Origin: Rhyzopertha dominica
Lineage: Eukaryota; Arthropoda; Insecta; Coleoptera; Bostrichidae
Reading direction: 5' to 3'
DNA length: 64,000 nucleotides
Assembly: GCA_025024175.1 (NCBI GenBank)
Contig: QCXZ01000137.1
Coordinates: 66,774,680-66,838,679 of the forward strand
Every line of letters begins with the position of its first letter. Positions within the stretch are counted from its first letter, which is position 1. Made by a program: the position numbers and the translations under genes. Positions 24,204 to 35,509 of the stretch are shown here, in pieces. Below the pieces are notes generated by a model, which made no database searches, was not told the DNA's origin, and worked only from the letters and a program-made list of their open reading frames with translations.

Positions 24204-24732
24204 TTACGAATAGAAGCAGCTCTTTGACTTCTTGTCCTTGGCTTGGCCATTCGAATAACTAACACTTAATATTTTTTCACTAGAGAAAGGTCTTAACCTG
24301 ACACACAAAAACGCGGACACGAGACAGGAAGTGATGAGGATGGCCAGTAAGACGACGAGTGTGGCCGCAAAGCCCGGTGTGGTCATGCAAATGAGGCCTG
24401 CCGAAGCGGCGACTTCTTCTTTCGCCGGGAAGACCATCGTGGGTGCTGTGGTAGTCGTCCCGTTCTCGTCCAAAGAGAACGTCAGGTCTCCCGTCGAGAC
24501 TACACGAATTACTCGATTGACACCCACTTCTTTCTCTGGATCCGAGGTGACAGCTCTTTTAGCTCTGCGCTCGTCTCGTGGGCGGCCGGAGTGCAGGTAG
24601 GCCTCCAGAGGCAGGGGAGGTGGTGGCGGCGGCCCGTACGCGCCGTCAGCGGTGCCGTGGGAGAGCTCCAGTAGTCCGTTGTGCAAACCCTGGATTGCGT
24701 TCGGTTCGGAACACTGGTCAGGGCACTGGTAC
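24204..24732 (-). CDS. dyl: ZP gene 2, terminal exon: furin site, membrane span, tail
   Basis: The acceptor is tattacag at 24740-24733 and the stop TAA is at 24206-24204. The first base completes the Arg codon, and TAC CAG TGC then continues CRY|QCPDQCSEPN, restoring the last ZP cysteines that are lost if the previous exon is read through. A PPPPPPLPLEA linker follows, then RRAKR at about residue 50, VIRVVSTGDLTFSLDENG, a membrane span (FAATLVVLLAILITSCLVSA) and a short basic tail ending KSKSCFYS. Confidence 0.9.
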
Positions 24733-27700
24733 CTGTAATATATTTTGAGTCATGTAGTACTTCTACTTTTGTTATCGAACAACTGTATTAAATATGAGGG
24801 GTAAAGGAATAAGCATATGCAGGTTTTCTATAAATGATTTATGCAACGCGGGCGGCGTTGATTTCTGAATTCTTTTGCCGCCTTTTCGTAACTGCTGCCA
24901 AGCTACAATATGCACGGCGATAGTAGTTAAAGGTTGCAGATCAATGTCACACCACATGTCCCAAGTGTGAGCTTTCTGCAACCTTAAAGTCAATTATCCC
25001 ACAAAACACTACAGAATATGTTGAAAATACACACTCCCAGGCGTTTCCTCATATTTAGATATATCAAATAATTAAAAAATTGACAGATGACAAATATACG
25101 TCACTTTCCCGAGAGGCGGTAAATTGATTTATCGATAATTTCCATAAGCTCCCAGGATACATGAATAATTTATAGAAACCCTGTATATTACATTTAGACG
25201 AAAAATGAACCAAACTCGGAAAGGGTTTACTCGGATAAGACTACTGTGTACGCTCCCAAAGGCTATATTTTAATGAGTTTGTGTTGTTAATGGTATCTGA
25301 AAAAATAACGTTGTCTTTAACATATGTATTTTCTTGCATGTTATCCTGAGAACACTACTTTGGAAAAAAATATATTTTATAACCGACTTCATAACAATTC
25401 CAAATATGCATAAACGCTGCAGCGCCCCTGGTGAGCCATAGTAAGAATGACCTACTAACCAACTACTGCTCTTAAGCATGATATCTGGCGCGTAGAACTC
25501 TATGCTGTGGTGTAATTAGTGATGTTAATAACCATTCAGTTCTGTATTCACAAGAATATAGAGGAATACTATACTTGGAATACATCAACCTCTGATTACT
25601 ACACCAGTGTCGTAGAAATAAGTAAATAATATGGTAATTAAAAGTTACCATGTTTAGATACATATGGAGAAGAAGTTTATAACCAGAGATATTCTATTTA
25701 TAAGCCTTCTGAGATAAGGTTCCAACCCACGAACTGATAGGAATTATAATTATAACTTGGAATAATCAGAGTAATATAAAATAGTTTTTTTGTGATGGCT
25801 AACTATAAACTCTATAAAGAAAGCTTTATGCAAAACGTTCTTGTTCCACCGTTATTTGTGCACTGCGACTTCAAACCAATATCGCTCAAAGAAAGAGAGC
25901 GGACAGCCAGAGTAGTTTCTAATTAAACTCATTTACAATATTTACCTCAGCGGTGAAGACAGTAAACAACCTTCACAAGTTTGTCCTTTTTTGGACGAAG
26001 TAGTACTCTTCTGACAAGAATTGTATTATACATAGTATCCTCATATGAGTTTAGTTGCTAGGTACGTGGCCGTTCAAGGGATTAAAAAAAATATCTGTTC
26101 AAGGGGGCTAAGAAAAAATATATACGTAATATTTATAAGAAGTCAGAGTATCTATAAAGTCTGTTAACTTTTTAGCTCCAACTTGTTGGAATATAAAGCT
26201 CTCGGATACCAGGTATAAATTTAGGAAGCAACCAGTTTGGCAACATATATGTATGTCGAAACCTGTTGAATAATTTTTAATCACCGTGTTTTATAGATTT
26301 TTAGTAAAACATATTAATGCTGTTGAAACTACTTAATTAGAAATCGGGCGTACGAGGCAAGGTGAAAAGTTTATAGAGTTTATGGCTTAATATAAATTAT
26401 TATACATTTGTTTCGAAATATCCCGTTTTTTCTAATTAAAATCATTTGAGAGACATATTTTTAATTGCTTATAACAAAAGCACTTATACCTATATCTTGT
26501 CAGAAGAAGTGTTTCTTTGTTAGAAAAATAGCCTTATAAAAGTTGTTCACTGTTTCAAATATTGTATTTTCGGTCTCGTTCAGTCCCTCATACCACTCGG
26601 TAATTATAAGGTATTGTGTGTTGTTAGTAGCAATAATGCATTTAACAGTAAGGCGATAAACTTCAAAAAACAATTCAGCAAACAACTGTGAAAAACTTCA
26701 TCTTACGCACTCAAAAAGTTAGACGAATTGCATATGTTATTAAAATTGTAGATATATGGAGGGCTAGTAAATTACTAAATAACATTTCCGATAAATACGG
26801 CCTAAACACATATTATTCACGGAATACTAGAAATGGTATTGTTTCAATGAGTTGAAGCTAAGCTATATGTTACTAAGGAAATTTAAAAGACATCCATTAG
26901 AAGACAAATTTGGAATATTTCACTTGGATAACTGTATGAATCTCAAAAGCCATTTAGAATCTATTCTCTTTTAATGCTAAAATCCAGAACATACTCAATC
27001 AGTATGATGTTAAAATGCTGCAAGATATATATTTACTCCGATCGAGGGTTGTTTCAGGAAAGTTACTAAATAATTAAACATTACAGTACCTGCAAATCTG
27101 AATGGTGCACTGGAAATGTACCTCCATAGAATCAGGGAATTTGAAAGCTTGGAAATGGGCGTAAGAAAGAACGGAAGCGCTGGCTCCAAAGTTCTTGATC
27201 TTAGTAAACCGCGACATTAACTTCGGTCTTGTCACGCAACCTTTCTGGTCGACCAGCTGTATGGGCGCACGCTTGCCGTCATGTGCCATGCAATTCCGCA
27301 CGAGCATATCGAATTTGGAGTCGTCGTCTTTAATCGCCAGCACCATCGTCATAGTTTGGCCTATCTTGACTAGTCCAGACACTTCCGAAGCCCACGGGCC
27401 CCTTCCGACTTGAATCTGCATCCAGCAACCAACATTATCTCCGGCAAAGTCGGTTCTGACCACATCAAGCATGTCTACAGGGAAGGGTCGAAAGGTGACG
27501 GATTTTTCGTACTGATCATGCCAGGTACATCTCAGTTTCCTGGCTTGATCCCACACTTCCTGCACCTGGGGATCGTACTGGATCACAATGATATTTTCGA
27601 AGTACGTCCCTGAACCAGATTCCGCTCCATATCCATACAACCCATTCTCCGTATTACCGGACGTACCGCACTGGTGAATACCTATTTCAAATGTAGCTGA

Positions 27701-28225
27701 CTGACGTCCTAAACCTGCCGGTAGGTGGACGCAGTGCACGTTACTGTAATGCCCTTTGCTGAAGATGATACCGAAGAAGGCCTTGTCGAAACCTATGTAA
27801 ACCTTCATGGAATTCTTCTCGCACTTCACGTCCAACGATATTATTTTAGGCATTTCAGGGGCGGGCGCTGGCCAAATATCGCCCCCTGACCCATACTTGT
27901 CCATGGCTTGCTTAGGAGGTGGAGGTGGTGGACCATTATACACCACGTTGTGCTCGAAATTTGGTTTGTTTTGTCCTCCGAAGTTCTTGTGTGGGAAGTG
28001 ACCTCCGTTTGCTCTGTTTGGCATGTTGTGGGGATTTCCTCTTGGAGGAGAGTTGAACGCCAGCTTTTTCGGTGGTCCCTCTTGTTCGATTGATTCCATC
28101 GCCATCTGGTCCGAATCTGAGTCGGTGTCTTCCCTATCCTTCGGTGATGCATGGTCGTTTCGGTCGTCGGAACTTGACACTGCTTCTACTACATCTATTT
28201 CCTCCGTGCTCGTTAAGACTGCCAG
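24204..28225 (-). CDS. dyl: ZP-domain cuticle protein of the Dusky-like/Dusky/Miniature group (first exon missing)
   Basis: Two exons, 28225-27090 and 24732-24204, splice in phase 2 to encode ~553 residues: an acidic, then proline/asparagine-rich N-region, a complete ZP domain, a furin site (RRAKR), a membrane span and a ~30-residue tail. Conserved ZP text includes EVWDQARKLRCTWHDQYEK, VTFRPFPVDMLDVV, CWMQIQVGRGPWASEVSG and YAHFQAFKFPDSMEVHF, ending CRYQCPDQC across the splice. In flies this family sits in the apical membrane and shapes cuticle of wing cells, bristles and trichomes. I judge Dusky-like the best match from recall, with Dusky or Miniature as alternatives. The large exon opens in phase 0 with LAVLTSTEE, so the signal peptide is on an upstream exon that I could not find in 28.2-64 kb. 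It converges on a second ZP gene. Confidence 0.9.
24733..27089 (-). other. Intron of ZP gene 2
   Basis: 2.36 kb, phase 2. It contains the inverted copy of a dispersed short repeat at about 24815-24910 and a further fragment near 25165. The remainder is AT-rich with nothing recognisable. Confidence 0.7.
24815..24910. repeat. Dispersed short repeat, inverted copy in intron of ZP gene 2
   Basis: Reads tttctataaatgatttatg, caacg.gggcggcgttg, tttctgaattc, ttgccgcctttt, gtaactgctgccaagctac. This is the reverse complement of 23560-23640 with about 85-90% agreement by eye. Together the two copies form an inverted pair about 1.3 kb apart. Confidence 0.6.
27090..28225 (-). CDS. dyl: ZP gene 2, large exon: N-region and complete ZP domain
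   Basis: The acceptor is catttcag at 28233-28226 and the donor is CAG|gtactg at 27089. There are 378 codons plus 2 bases. Residues 1-45 are Ser/Asp/Glu-rich and residues ~45-125 Pro/Asn/Gly-rich, with a PPPPPP run. The ZP domain covers ~126-378. The in-frame GTG at 28180 is not a start, because the frame is open to the acceptor. Several overlapping frames here are shadows. Confidence 0.93.
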
Positions 28226-28839
28226 CTGAAATGTGAAAAAAAAATGTTAGAAATGGCAGAAAATTGGGTTTAGTAATCGTTCCATATTTCGTTCTATTTT
28301 GCAACAAATCTATGGATTAGAACAAACCATAAAATATAGCAGAATATATAATGATCCAGAGAGAATTGGTCACAAGTTCATAAGATTTGAAATTATCACC
28401 CACTACCCACAATTACTCGTATATCAAACTTACTGATTCGATTGCGTTTCTTGATGAAACACTTTATGTAAATAAATCAAAAGCCATTGGCTATTTTACA
28501 GACTTAAGTAATAATTTACAGAACTTTAATTTTTCTACTCTCTGCTAAATTGGAGTCGTAAGTGAACAAAAGAAGTGGCAAGTTCTACACGGAGAACCTA
28601 TACATTACTCAGAGCAGTTCAAATGATTTAAAATCTGCTTCGTCATTAGTGGCAGGTTCATTATTATCTTAAGCTTTTTTTCTAATTTCCAGTTGTTTAG
28701 AAAGAGCTATTTTTCTAACCATTACACATTACTGCATTTATTAGTATTTTTTGCTATTCTTCAACAACGTAACGTAACCGCTGTAATTAACAGATAAGAA
28801 AATAAGAAGTATGCTGGACTCAGAGCGTTACTGGAAGCT
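28226..28839. other. Upstream intron of ZP gene 2, no features seen
   Basis: AT-rich DNA directly upstream of the ZP exon on its strand. I looked for an ATG followed by a hydrophobic leader ending in phase 0 at a donor site and found none that is convincing. Confidence 0.5.
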
Positions 28840-29860
28840 ACTCTGAGACCCAACAGCAAGGACTAAGCGCTTATCAATGAAATCCTCCAAGAACTCTACC
28901 ATACCTAAAGAAGAACAACGGCGACTACTACCTTCTATCACGAGATCCTCAAGATTCTATAGACTGACGAAAATATACAAGACGGGAGCAATAGGCAGCA
29001 CTCGAAAATCACCAACATATGAGTTATCATAAGACATCGCCAGCGAACTACAGCATTACGTGGCTTCAATAGACACTTTTCGGAAGAATTCAGAACACTT
29101 CGTAGCCGTTCTACAACGTCGTACCGCAAGGTAAAAGGATTTAGCGATAGGTTTCGATGTTGAATACCTATTTACGAATGTTATGCTAGAGGAGAACAAA
29201 TCATTTGTTCCGCGAAGATTACCAGAGAATTTAGATAACCTAGTAAGACTATGTCTGACTAGAATATATTTCTTGTGGAATGGAGAATACTACGAGCAGA
29301 GGTTTGGGATTATTCGCCATCACCTCTCATCACCAACAACTTTATGGAAGCTGCAGACAAAAAGCTATGTTGACGACGCTTTCGTTATTTGGCTACAGGG
29401 TTTGGGCGCACAGCAAGGCTTCAAAGAACACCTCAAAGGACAACAAGCAACTTCAAAGGTGGGGACAGCGAAGGTTGGAAGCCTACCTTTCTTGGACGTT
29501 CTGGTAAAATGAAGCAGCAGTGGCAAACTAGGGCACAAGGAGACACTCGATCTATAGCTACAGGCCTCGTCACACCACTATCCAAGACAGAAGAGATCTG
29601 TGATCACTACTTTCCTACGCCAAGCAGAGAAAATCAGCGATACAGAAAGCACTAAGAACTAAGCACACTAAGAAATCCAACACATGGTTACAACCTCAAA
29701 GAAGAGTGGATACAGAGAGGATATGAGTAAAACAAGAGGATTTATAACAACTTAAATCGAGATGATGGATGGCATTCGCACATGACCAGTTATGAACGTG
29801 ACAACGAATATGTATATAAGAGGGAACCATGAGAATACTAGTCAGAGACCTTCAGAAGCA
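28840..29860 (+). mobile_element. Decayed Penelope-like retroelement, plus-strand copy
   Basis: The plus strand reads KIYKTGA, SPTYELS, then FDVEYLFTNV, LCLTRIYFLWNGEYYEQRFG, then KSYVDDAFVIWLQG (YVDD at about 29367-29378), GFKEHLKG and LPFLDVLV. This is the Penelope RT order: PKIHKxGxPxRPI, SFDVxSLFTxVP, YFxxNGxYYEQxxG, YVDDxFVIW, LPFLDVLV. Stops between blocks and missing segments (the MGSPLSP block is absent) show it is dead. Divergence from the other two Penelope remnants suggests separate insertions. Confidence 0.75.
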
Positions 29861-30059
29861 GTTAGTAGTATGATCATCTAAATGTCAAGTACTACACTTA
29901 ATACCCCGACATCTAACACAAAGAATTTTCTTCAATGGACAATAGCCTTCACGTAATCATTTATAGATAGTGTTCTTATCGGTTTTAATTATTTCTTGTA
30001 ACTGTTTTTTTTTCTATTACTAAGCTATGAAAGCCAGCCGTTTTAAAATAATAACTTTG

Positions 30060-30430
30060 GTTTGAGCTTTTTATGTATAATAGTTTAATAGTACCTCATA
30101 CTGTTGCTTTTCTATACGTGTTAAACTCTAAAGTGTTACGACCATTTTTTACGGTTTTATATAAAAAGTTTAGACTATTATCAGCACCTAATTGTATAGT
30201 GAACTGTATCTTAGGGTTAAAGAAGCTTAAGAAATGTATATTCTCACGTTTTCTTCCTACAACTATAAAAAACATCAAAGAAATGATGTCTGTGTGTTCT
30301 GATTGTCTTTCATACAAATTTCGGCTAGTACGATGCTCCAAGGTGAGCCCATCGTAAGCCCCTCTAATCGAGTACAAGATTTATTATTAAACCTAAAACA
30401 ATTTTTTACCACGCATTCTTTTATCACAGT
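30060..30430 (-). mobile_element. Decayed Penelope-like retroelement, minus-strand copy
   Basis: On the minus strand, NCFRFNNKSCTRLEGLTMGSP is followed by AEICMKDNQ in one frame, then by FFNPKIQFTIQLGADNSLNFL and LEFNTYRKATV in another. These are the YFxFNxxFYxQxxGLPMGSPLS and FxNSxxxxIQFTxE...LNFLD...YRKPTTT blocks of Penelope RT. It lies 200 bp from the plus-strand copy, in the opposite orientation. Confidence 0.65.
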
Positions 30431-30659
30431 TTTTGATTATATTTAAAAATTGTGACGTGTGTTTTCGTTTCTACAGAAGAATCTAAAATATTCAGGCCAG
30501 GAAAATTTTTAAGAGAAATTTGGTTTGCATAACTAGGACAAAAGGTTTGATATGGTTCAATACTCAGTTTTTTAGAACTAGTAAATACAAAATTTGACAG
30601 GTGGTTATCAAATAACCAAACAAAATGCCAGATAGATCCCAACCGAATTTTCTATGTTA

Positions 30660-33520
30660 TATCGGTTAATCTCAAAATATTTAATGATTTGCCGTTACCT
30701 GATGGAGACACATCTTTAGTAATTTAGTAGCCATCGCTTCATTATAAATAATGCACTAACACGTTAGCATTCCTGCCGTTGCCTGCGACTCATACTCAAT
30801 CACTTATAACCATCTGGTTACGAATTTTGTTTGGATGGGAAATTCCTGGGCGTCTCTATCAACTTTGCAGTTATTACTATAAATACCAGCTAAAAAAGTT
30901 GTTTAGATGATTTATGTGTTTGATTACCCCGGGGCGTCTGCGAAAAAATCTAAAATTGGCAAATGCCGCGGGACACCAGTTTGTTGTAAATCTATGCATA
31001 CTTAACGGATCAGGGAGTACAGGTCAGTTGGCCAACATTTATTACTCTTCCATTTCACGCACAAACCATACCTAGGGCGATCGTTCCCGTATGAACTATA
31101 AAAAATCGTACTAGCGTTACATTAAAATTCAATGAAGCTATCGAGAGCTAGGACGCATTTGCAACTGCAACCTCTCGGTCGTTTGCAGACATGGTACAAT
31201 AAAAGACGCTGTGGAGTGAACACTGTGGGGCTATGTAAAACTTTAAAAGCTGGAACAGAATCTGTCAAACTTCTTTTTTTTTCGTTCTTGGAGCAACTGA
31301 TAGTCTGAGATGGTGGCAAATTTTCAGAATAGGCCACATAGCCAAGTGATTTAAATTAAATTTGATTCGTTTCTTGTAATGCAAATGGGCAAATTTTCAA
31401 ATTGTTGTGCATATTTTTTGCGAGATTTGTGCTTCCATTGTAGGTACTTCTATCCCATTTCAAGTCATCTAACAGCAGCGTTTCATCTTTGAGCTTTAAG
31501 AACGGAACACGGAATTTTTGTCTTAATCTATTTTTCTACGGTATAAAGCTGTACATACACAAAAAACTCATTGCATCTTAGGCCTGTATTTTATGCCAGC
31601 ATGGCGTAGTTAGTTAGTTGTTAGTTTAGTGCTATTTTCAAAATTGAAAAACAGAACATCAGACAATTGGCGACTAAGAAGGCAGAAATTCGAAAATTAT
31701 CTGTTAGTCATGTAAATCGGAAAAAACAGCACAAGATACATATATTACAGCTGCTCCTGCTTATTAGAGGAGAGAGTTCTACGATTTACAACGCATTTAT
31801 CTTCGAGGATCGTGCAGATACGAAATAGCTACTGTTGAGTTTGCAGATCATTGTGCTATTATTGCATTATCCTAATAATGCTAGATAATGCAAATTAACT
31901 ACATGTCGAGTACTTTGCTGCTGCTCTAAAACTTAAACTCGTTCTTGTAGATCTGGGTACTTCAAAAACATTTTTATTTATATTACTTTAATTGGAGATC
32001 GCTTTTATAACAATTTACCAAACGTAAATAATGATATATATTTGTAGGATTAGTTTGCCTAATTAAGACTTATTGTTTAAAGCAGAAAGATACTGTACTA
32101 GTAGTACATCCTACTCAAAAATTCCACTTGTTTTACCCAAATAGTTGAAAAAGACTTTAGTAGAACTCGAAAAGCCGAATATGACCTGAAAAATTAATAA
32201 ACCTACAGCAATAATTATAAAACATCATTAAAAAAAAACTTCTTAACGCTTTTCACTAGATTCATGCTGTTTTAGAAAGCAGTTAAACGAAAACACTATT
32301 TCATAGGCATTAACAAAGAAATTTCCTAGCCTTTAAGAAAATTCTCGAAACACGACAACTTCGCGATGCACCATAGCACCGAGCCAGATTCCTCAACAGT
32401 CAATCTCTAGAAGATTTCAGAAAACGTCACCTTCTAGACCGTATAGATCTATTCTTGCCAGTTTTAAATCTCTCACAATACTGATGAGTAGCTGTCCAAA
32501 AGTAGTAGTTTTCAGTAGTAGAAGTATTTTTGGGAAAATCTTTCTAATTACAAATTCAAAAAATCCATTACATAGGTATTATATACTATAAGGTATAAAA
32601 GCATTAGTGTTTCAATGATTTGTCAAAAATATTTGAATATTCACTCTCCTAAATGATACCGTTCTATTCAAGAATATTTGATTAGTTTGTATGAGAATAC
32701 GAGGGCAGATGCCATCTAAGAGGAACTCTGCGAGCTAGGCGATCTATAACTGTGATAGACACCGGCCTAGCCCAGGTTTCTATCGATGACATCGGAGAAG
32801 CTACCATACGCTATCTCCATAAAAGTACTGGTATACATTTGATCAAAAAGAATCTTTAACATTTATGATTTAATTAAAAATGAACGCAAGCCGTTTATGT
32901 AGGTAGGCGTTTATATCACATCTCACATGGTGCATACAAGATTTTTTGAGAATCTTGGCTTTGAAACATACGGATATCTGCGTATTTTTGTCTCACTAGG
33001 AAGCAAACCACTTGAAACTAATTCAAATTCGCTCAAAATACCTTCAAAACGCTATGATTTTGTTGCAAATTAGAAACAGGAACCAGAAACTGCAGTGAGC
33101 GATCAATGTATATTTTGTTGGCATAACAGAAAGAGAAAGTCGCCACTGCAAAAATTTTGTAACTGAGTAACTGTCCAAATATATATTGCACGATAAGTTG
33201 CCCAATCTGGCAACTATGTACCTATAAGTGCAGTTCCAAGCGTTATTATAAATGATCGAAACTCTTACGTCAGAGAGATCACGCGTGATCTAATGAATGC
33301 CGCTGCCAAGCGTTCAAATCGACCGGTATTTTCGAGTTTGGTAATTATTTAATTTTGAGATAACGGCTACGAGAAGAAAGCGAAAAAAGGTTTTTTTTCT
33401 CTTAAAGTGAACCAAGTAAACTACATTTTGAACACTTAAAAAATGGAAAAGAGCCTGTTCAAAGTTTCGTCCGAAATACATTAAATTTGAAAAATCGCAC
33501 TAATATGAAGTAGTTTTGGA
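30660..33520. other. No features recognised
   Basis: AT-rich DNA. No coding frame, repeat or RNA signature found. The ctgatgag string at 32482 was tested for a hammerhead and failed. Confidence 0.5.
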
Positions 33521-33529
33521 CCAGAATGT

Positions 33530-33780
33530 ATGATAAGATGATCCAGAGAGCAGATTACAATTTTGCGAAACCATGTTTTAAACCTGATGACGAAGAATTC
33601 TTATGCAATATTGTATTTTTCAATGAAACTACCTTTTATCTTGACGACGACGGTACAATAAGCCGATAAAACTCTTTCAAAAAAAATTAACATTTGGTTT
33701 GGCATTGTAAGTAACCGTATATTTGACTCATTTTTCTTAGTCGTTGTTTTATCAAGTTCATTAAAAAAAATCCAGAATGT
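33530..33780 (+). mobile_element. Tc1/mariner-related transposase fragment
   Basis: The frame reads DDEEFLCNIVFFNETTFYLD, then DGTISR and, after a one-stop gap, INIWFGIVSNRIFDSFF. This corresponds to the catalytic (F)SDEAxFxLxGxVNRHN and VNVWxGIxGxxIIGPFF segments of a widespread insect transposase type. Flanking frames are broken. Confidence 0.55.
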
Positions 33781-33789
33781 TAGGTGAAA

Positions 33790-35030
33790 AGGGATGCAGA
33801 ATGATGCCTTTAATTTAATTGCAGTATTAAAGTATCGAGACTAAAAAATTTTGTTTAAGAACGATTAAGTTTCACACTGTGTAGCATTCTGTTGTGAAAC
33901 AAATCTGTGATATTTAAGTAGTGTGATACCATTTACGTTGATGGGACCTTTAAATGATGTTTATCACACGATTATTAAGTGTTCATGGTTTTGAAAACAA
34001 TCACTATATACCACTTGCATTGTTTTTTTACCAAACATAATGTAAAGGTTCCTATGTTACCTAAGTATCTCAGTACCGAATGTACTTAATTGAATTTTAA
34101 TCCCAAACTTATATACGTAGATATGAAAAAGCCAAGGAGGAAACTTTTTCATCTGCAACATTAAAATCATAATGTATACGATTCGTGCGAAGGAATTTCG
34201 TCTTAAACTTTGTTCTTCTATTTATACCAATGCTTATACCTAGATGGTGGAAAATGGAAAATCTTGGACTAGCTTCGGAATACTCCAATGACAGACGTGT
34301 GGGATAGTATGTGTTAAACTTCCGTTTCTCAACCCTAAATATGTGGGCGATTGCTTAGCGTCAGATTTTTCGGATATATTACCTACAGATTTGCGTTTTC
34401 AAGTTATATCTCAGAGCAAGCTGATTCTTCTCCTTACATGTAGGCGGAAGCAGTTTATCAATAAGACATACTAAAGTCGATTGTGTAATTTTTAAGATAG
34501 AGTTCATTGCAATTTTTTATAAACTCAACAGAATATTTTCCAATTTTTAGAAGTTTTGGGGTCCGTTGAAGAAAAAGGGGGTTGCCATTTAGAAAAATTG
34601 CCGATGACATCATAGCTCTAAAACAAAACACGAACAAAAAATGTCAGTTCTGTAAAAACCCTTCTAAAAATGATTTTGGGGATTTAAGTATACCATTTTA
34701 GTTTACCAGCTCATCGTATGGTACTCAAAGCCGTACTCAAAAGAGTTGCTGCTAATCATTATTCAAATGTTCTCACAGCCAAGTTGTTATGAACGATGTA
34801 AAATAGAAGTTCAAGGGATTCATAAATCTTATAAAATCATATCATGGGTAGAACCAACGTTTCCTGACGGGTCACAAAAATTAATGTCTTAAAGTGATTA
34901 ACATGTGCTATTCTTATCTTTCATTCCACCGCTCCGATTACAACAGGCGCAATTTTGTTATTCAAATATGATTTTTATATGCTTTAAATACAGCTTTTAA
35001 TTGAATTGATGTTGAGAAGTTCAAAATATC
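33790..35030. other. No features recognised
   Basis: AT-rich DNA between a transposase scrap and the GC-richer island. Nothing could be supported. Confidence 0.5.
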
Positions 35031-35039
35031 AGAATAATC

Positions 35040-35500
35040 ACCACCTCGTCTTAAATTTGTTCCACTTTCAAGAAATCACTAGTGGCCCACTTCGCAGCCA
35101 TTTTCGACCAGATTCTCGCATCGACAGCAAATAAACGACCGATTTAATGCGATACCGACCGGATAAGATTGCATCTATTGTTTTTGGCGTTTTCGCATCT
35201 ACATTCGGAAATCGCATTTTAAAGTGGTCGAGTGCTATGCGATTGATGTTTAATTAAACCGATGTGGAGCACCGAGACCATAGCTCCGGGCAGGCCCGGA
35301 CTGATAACGGTGTCTTGACCGTCCGCCCGGGGCCCTCGTTGACCCACACACTCACACTGCACACATACATACGCACGTAGTTATCAGATGCCGCTGTTTC
35401 AACCACCTCGCATCAGTGGCGGTCCCGATAAGGAGCACGTCATTTTCGGTGTTTCCTGTCTCCTTGATTGCAGAATTTATGATCGATTCACGAAAATTTC
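35040..35500. promoter_or_regulatory. GC-richer island, candidate cis-regulatory module or untranslated exon
   Basis: About 450 bp with clearly higher GC than the surrounding 20 kb and no transposon resemblance. It has two WGATAR matches (tgataac at ~35303 and its inverse ttatcag at ~35380) plus two weaker GATAAG strings (~35162 and ~35427), a TAATTAA, an atcgat-type site, and a GC palindrome near 35285-35300 (ccgggc..gcccgg). No coding frame is convincing on either strand. It lies 7 kb upstream of the ZP exon of gene 2, so it may be an enhancer, promoter or 5' UTR exon of that gene. Inference only. Confidence 0.25.
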
Positions 35501-35509
35501 CCGCCAAGC

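Noticed and set aside
27807..28229. Several open frames overlapping the large ZP exon on both strands
   Set aside because: Shadows of the conserved ZP-coding frame, which alone matches the family.
32475..32510. ctgatgag string as a third hammerhead
   Set aside because: No complementary stem II and no CGAAA follows (ccaaaag instead).
35230..35330. ATG on the minus strand in the GC-richer island as the leader exon of ZP gene 2
   Set aside because: The encoded peptide (starting MVSVLHIGLIK) is not a signal peptide, and no donor in the needed phase follows convincingly.
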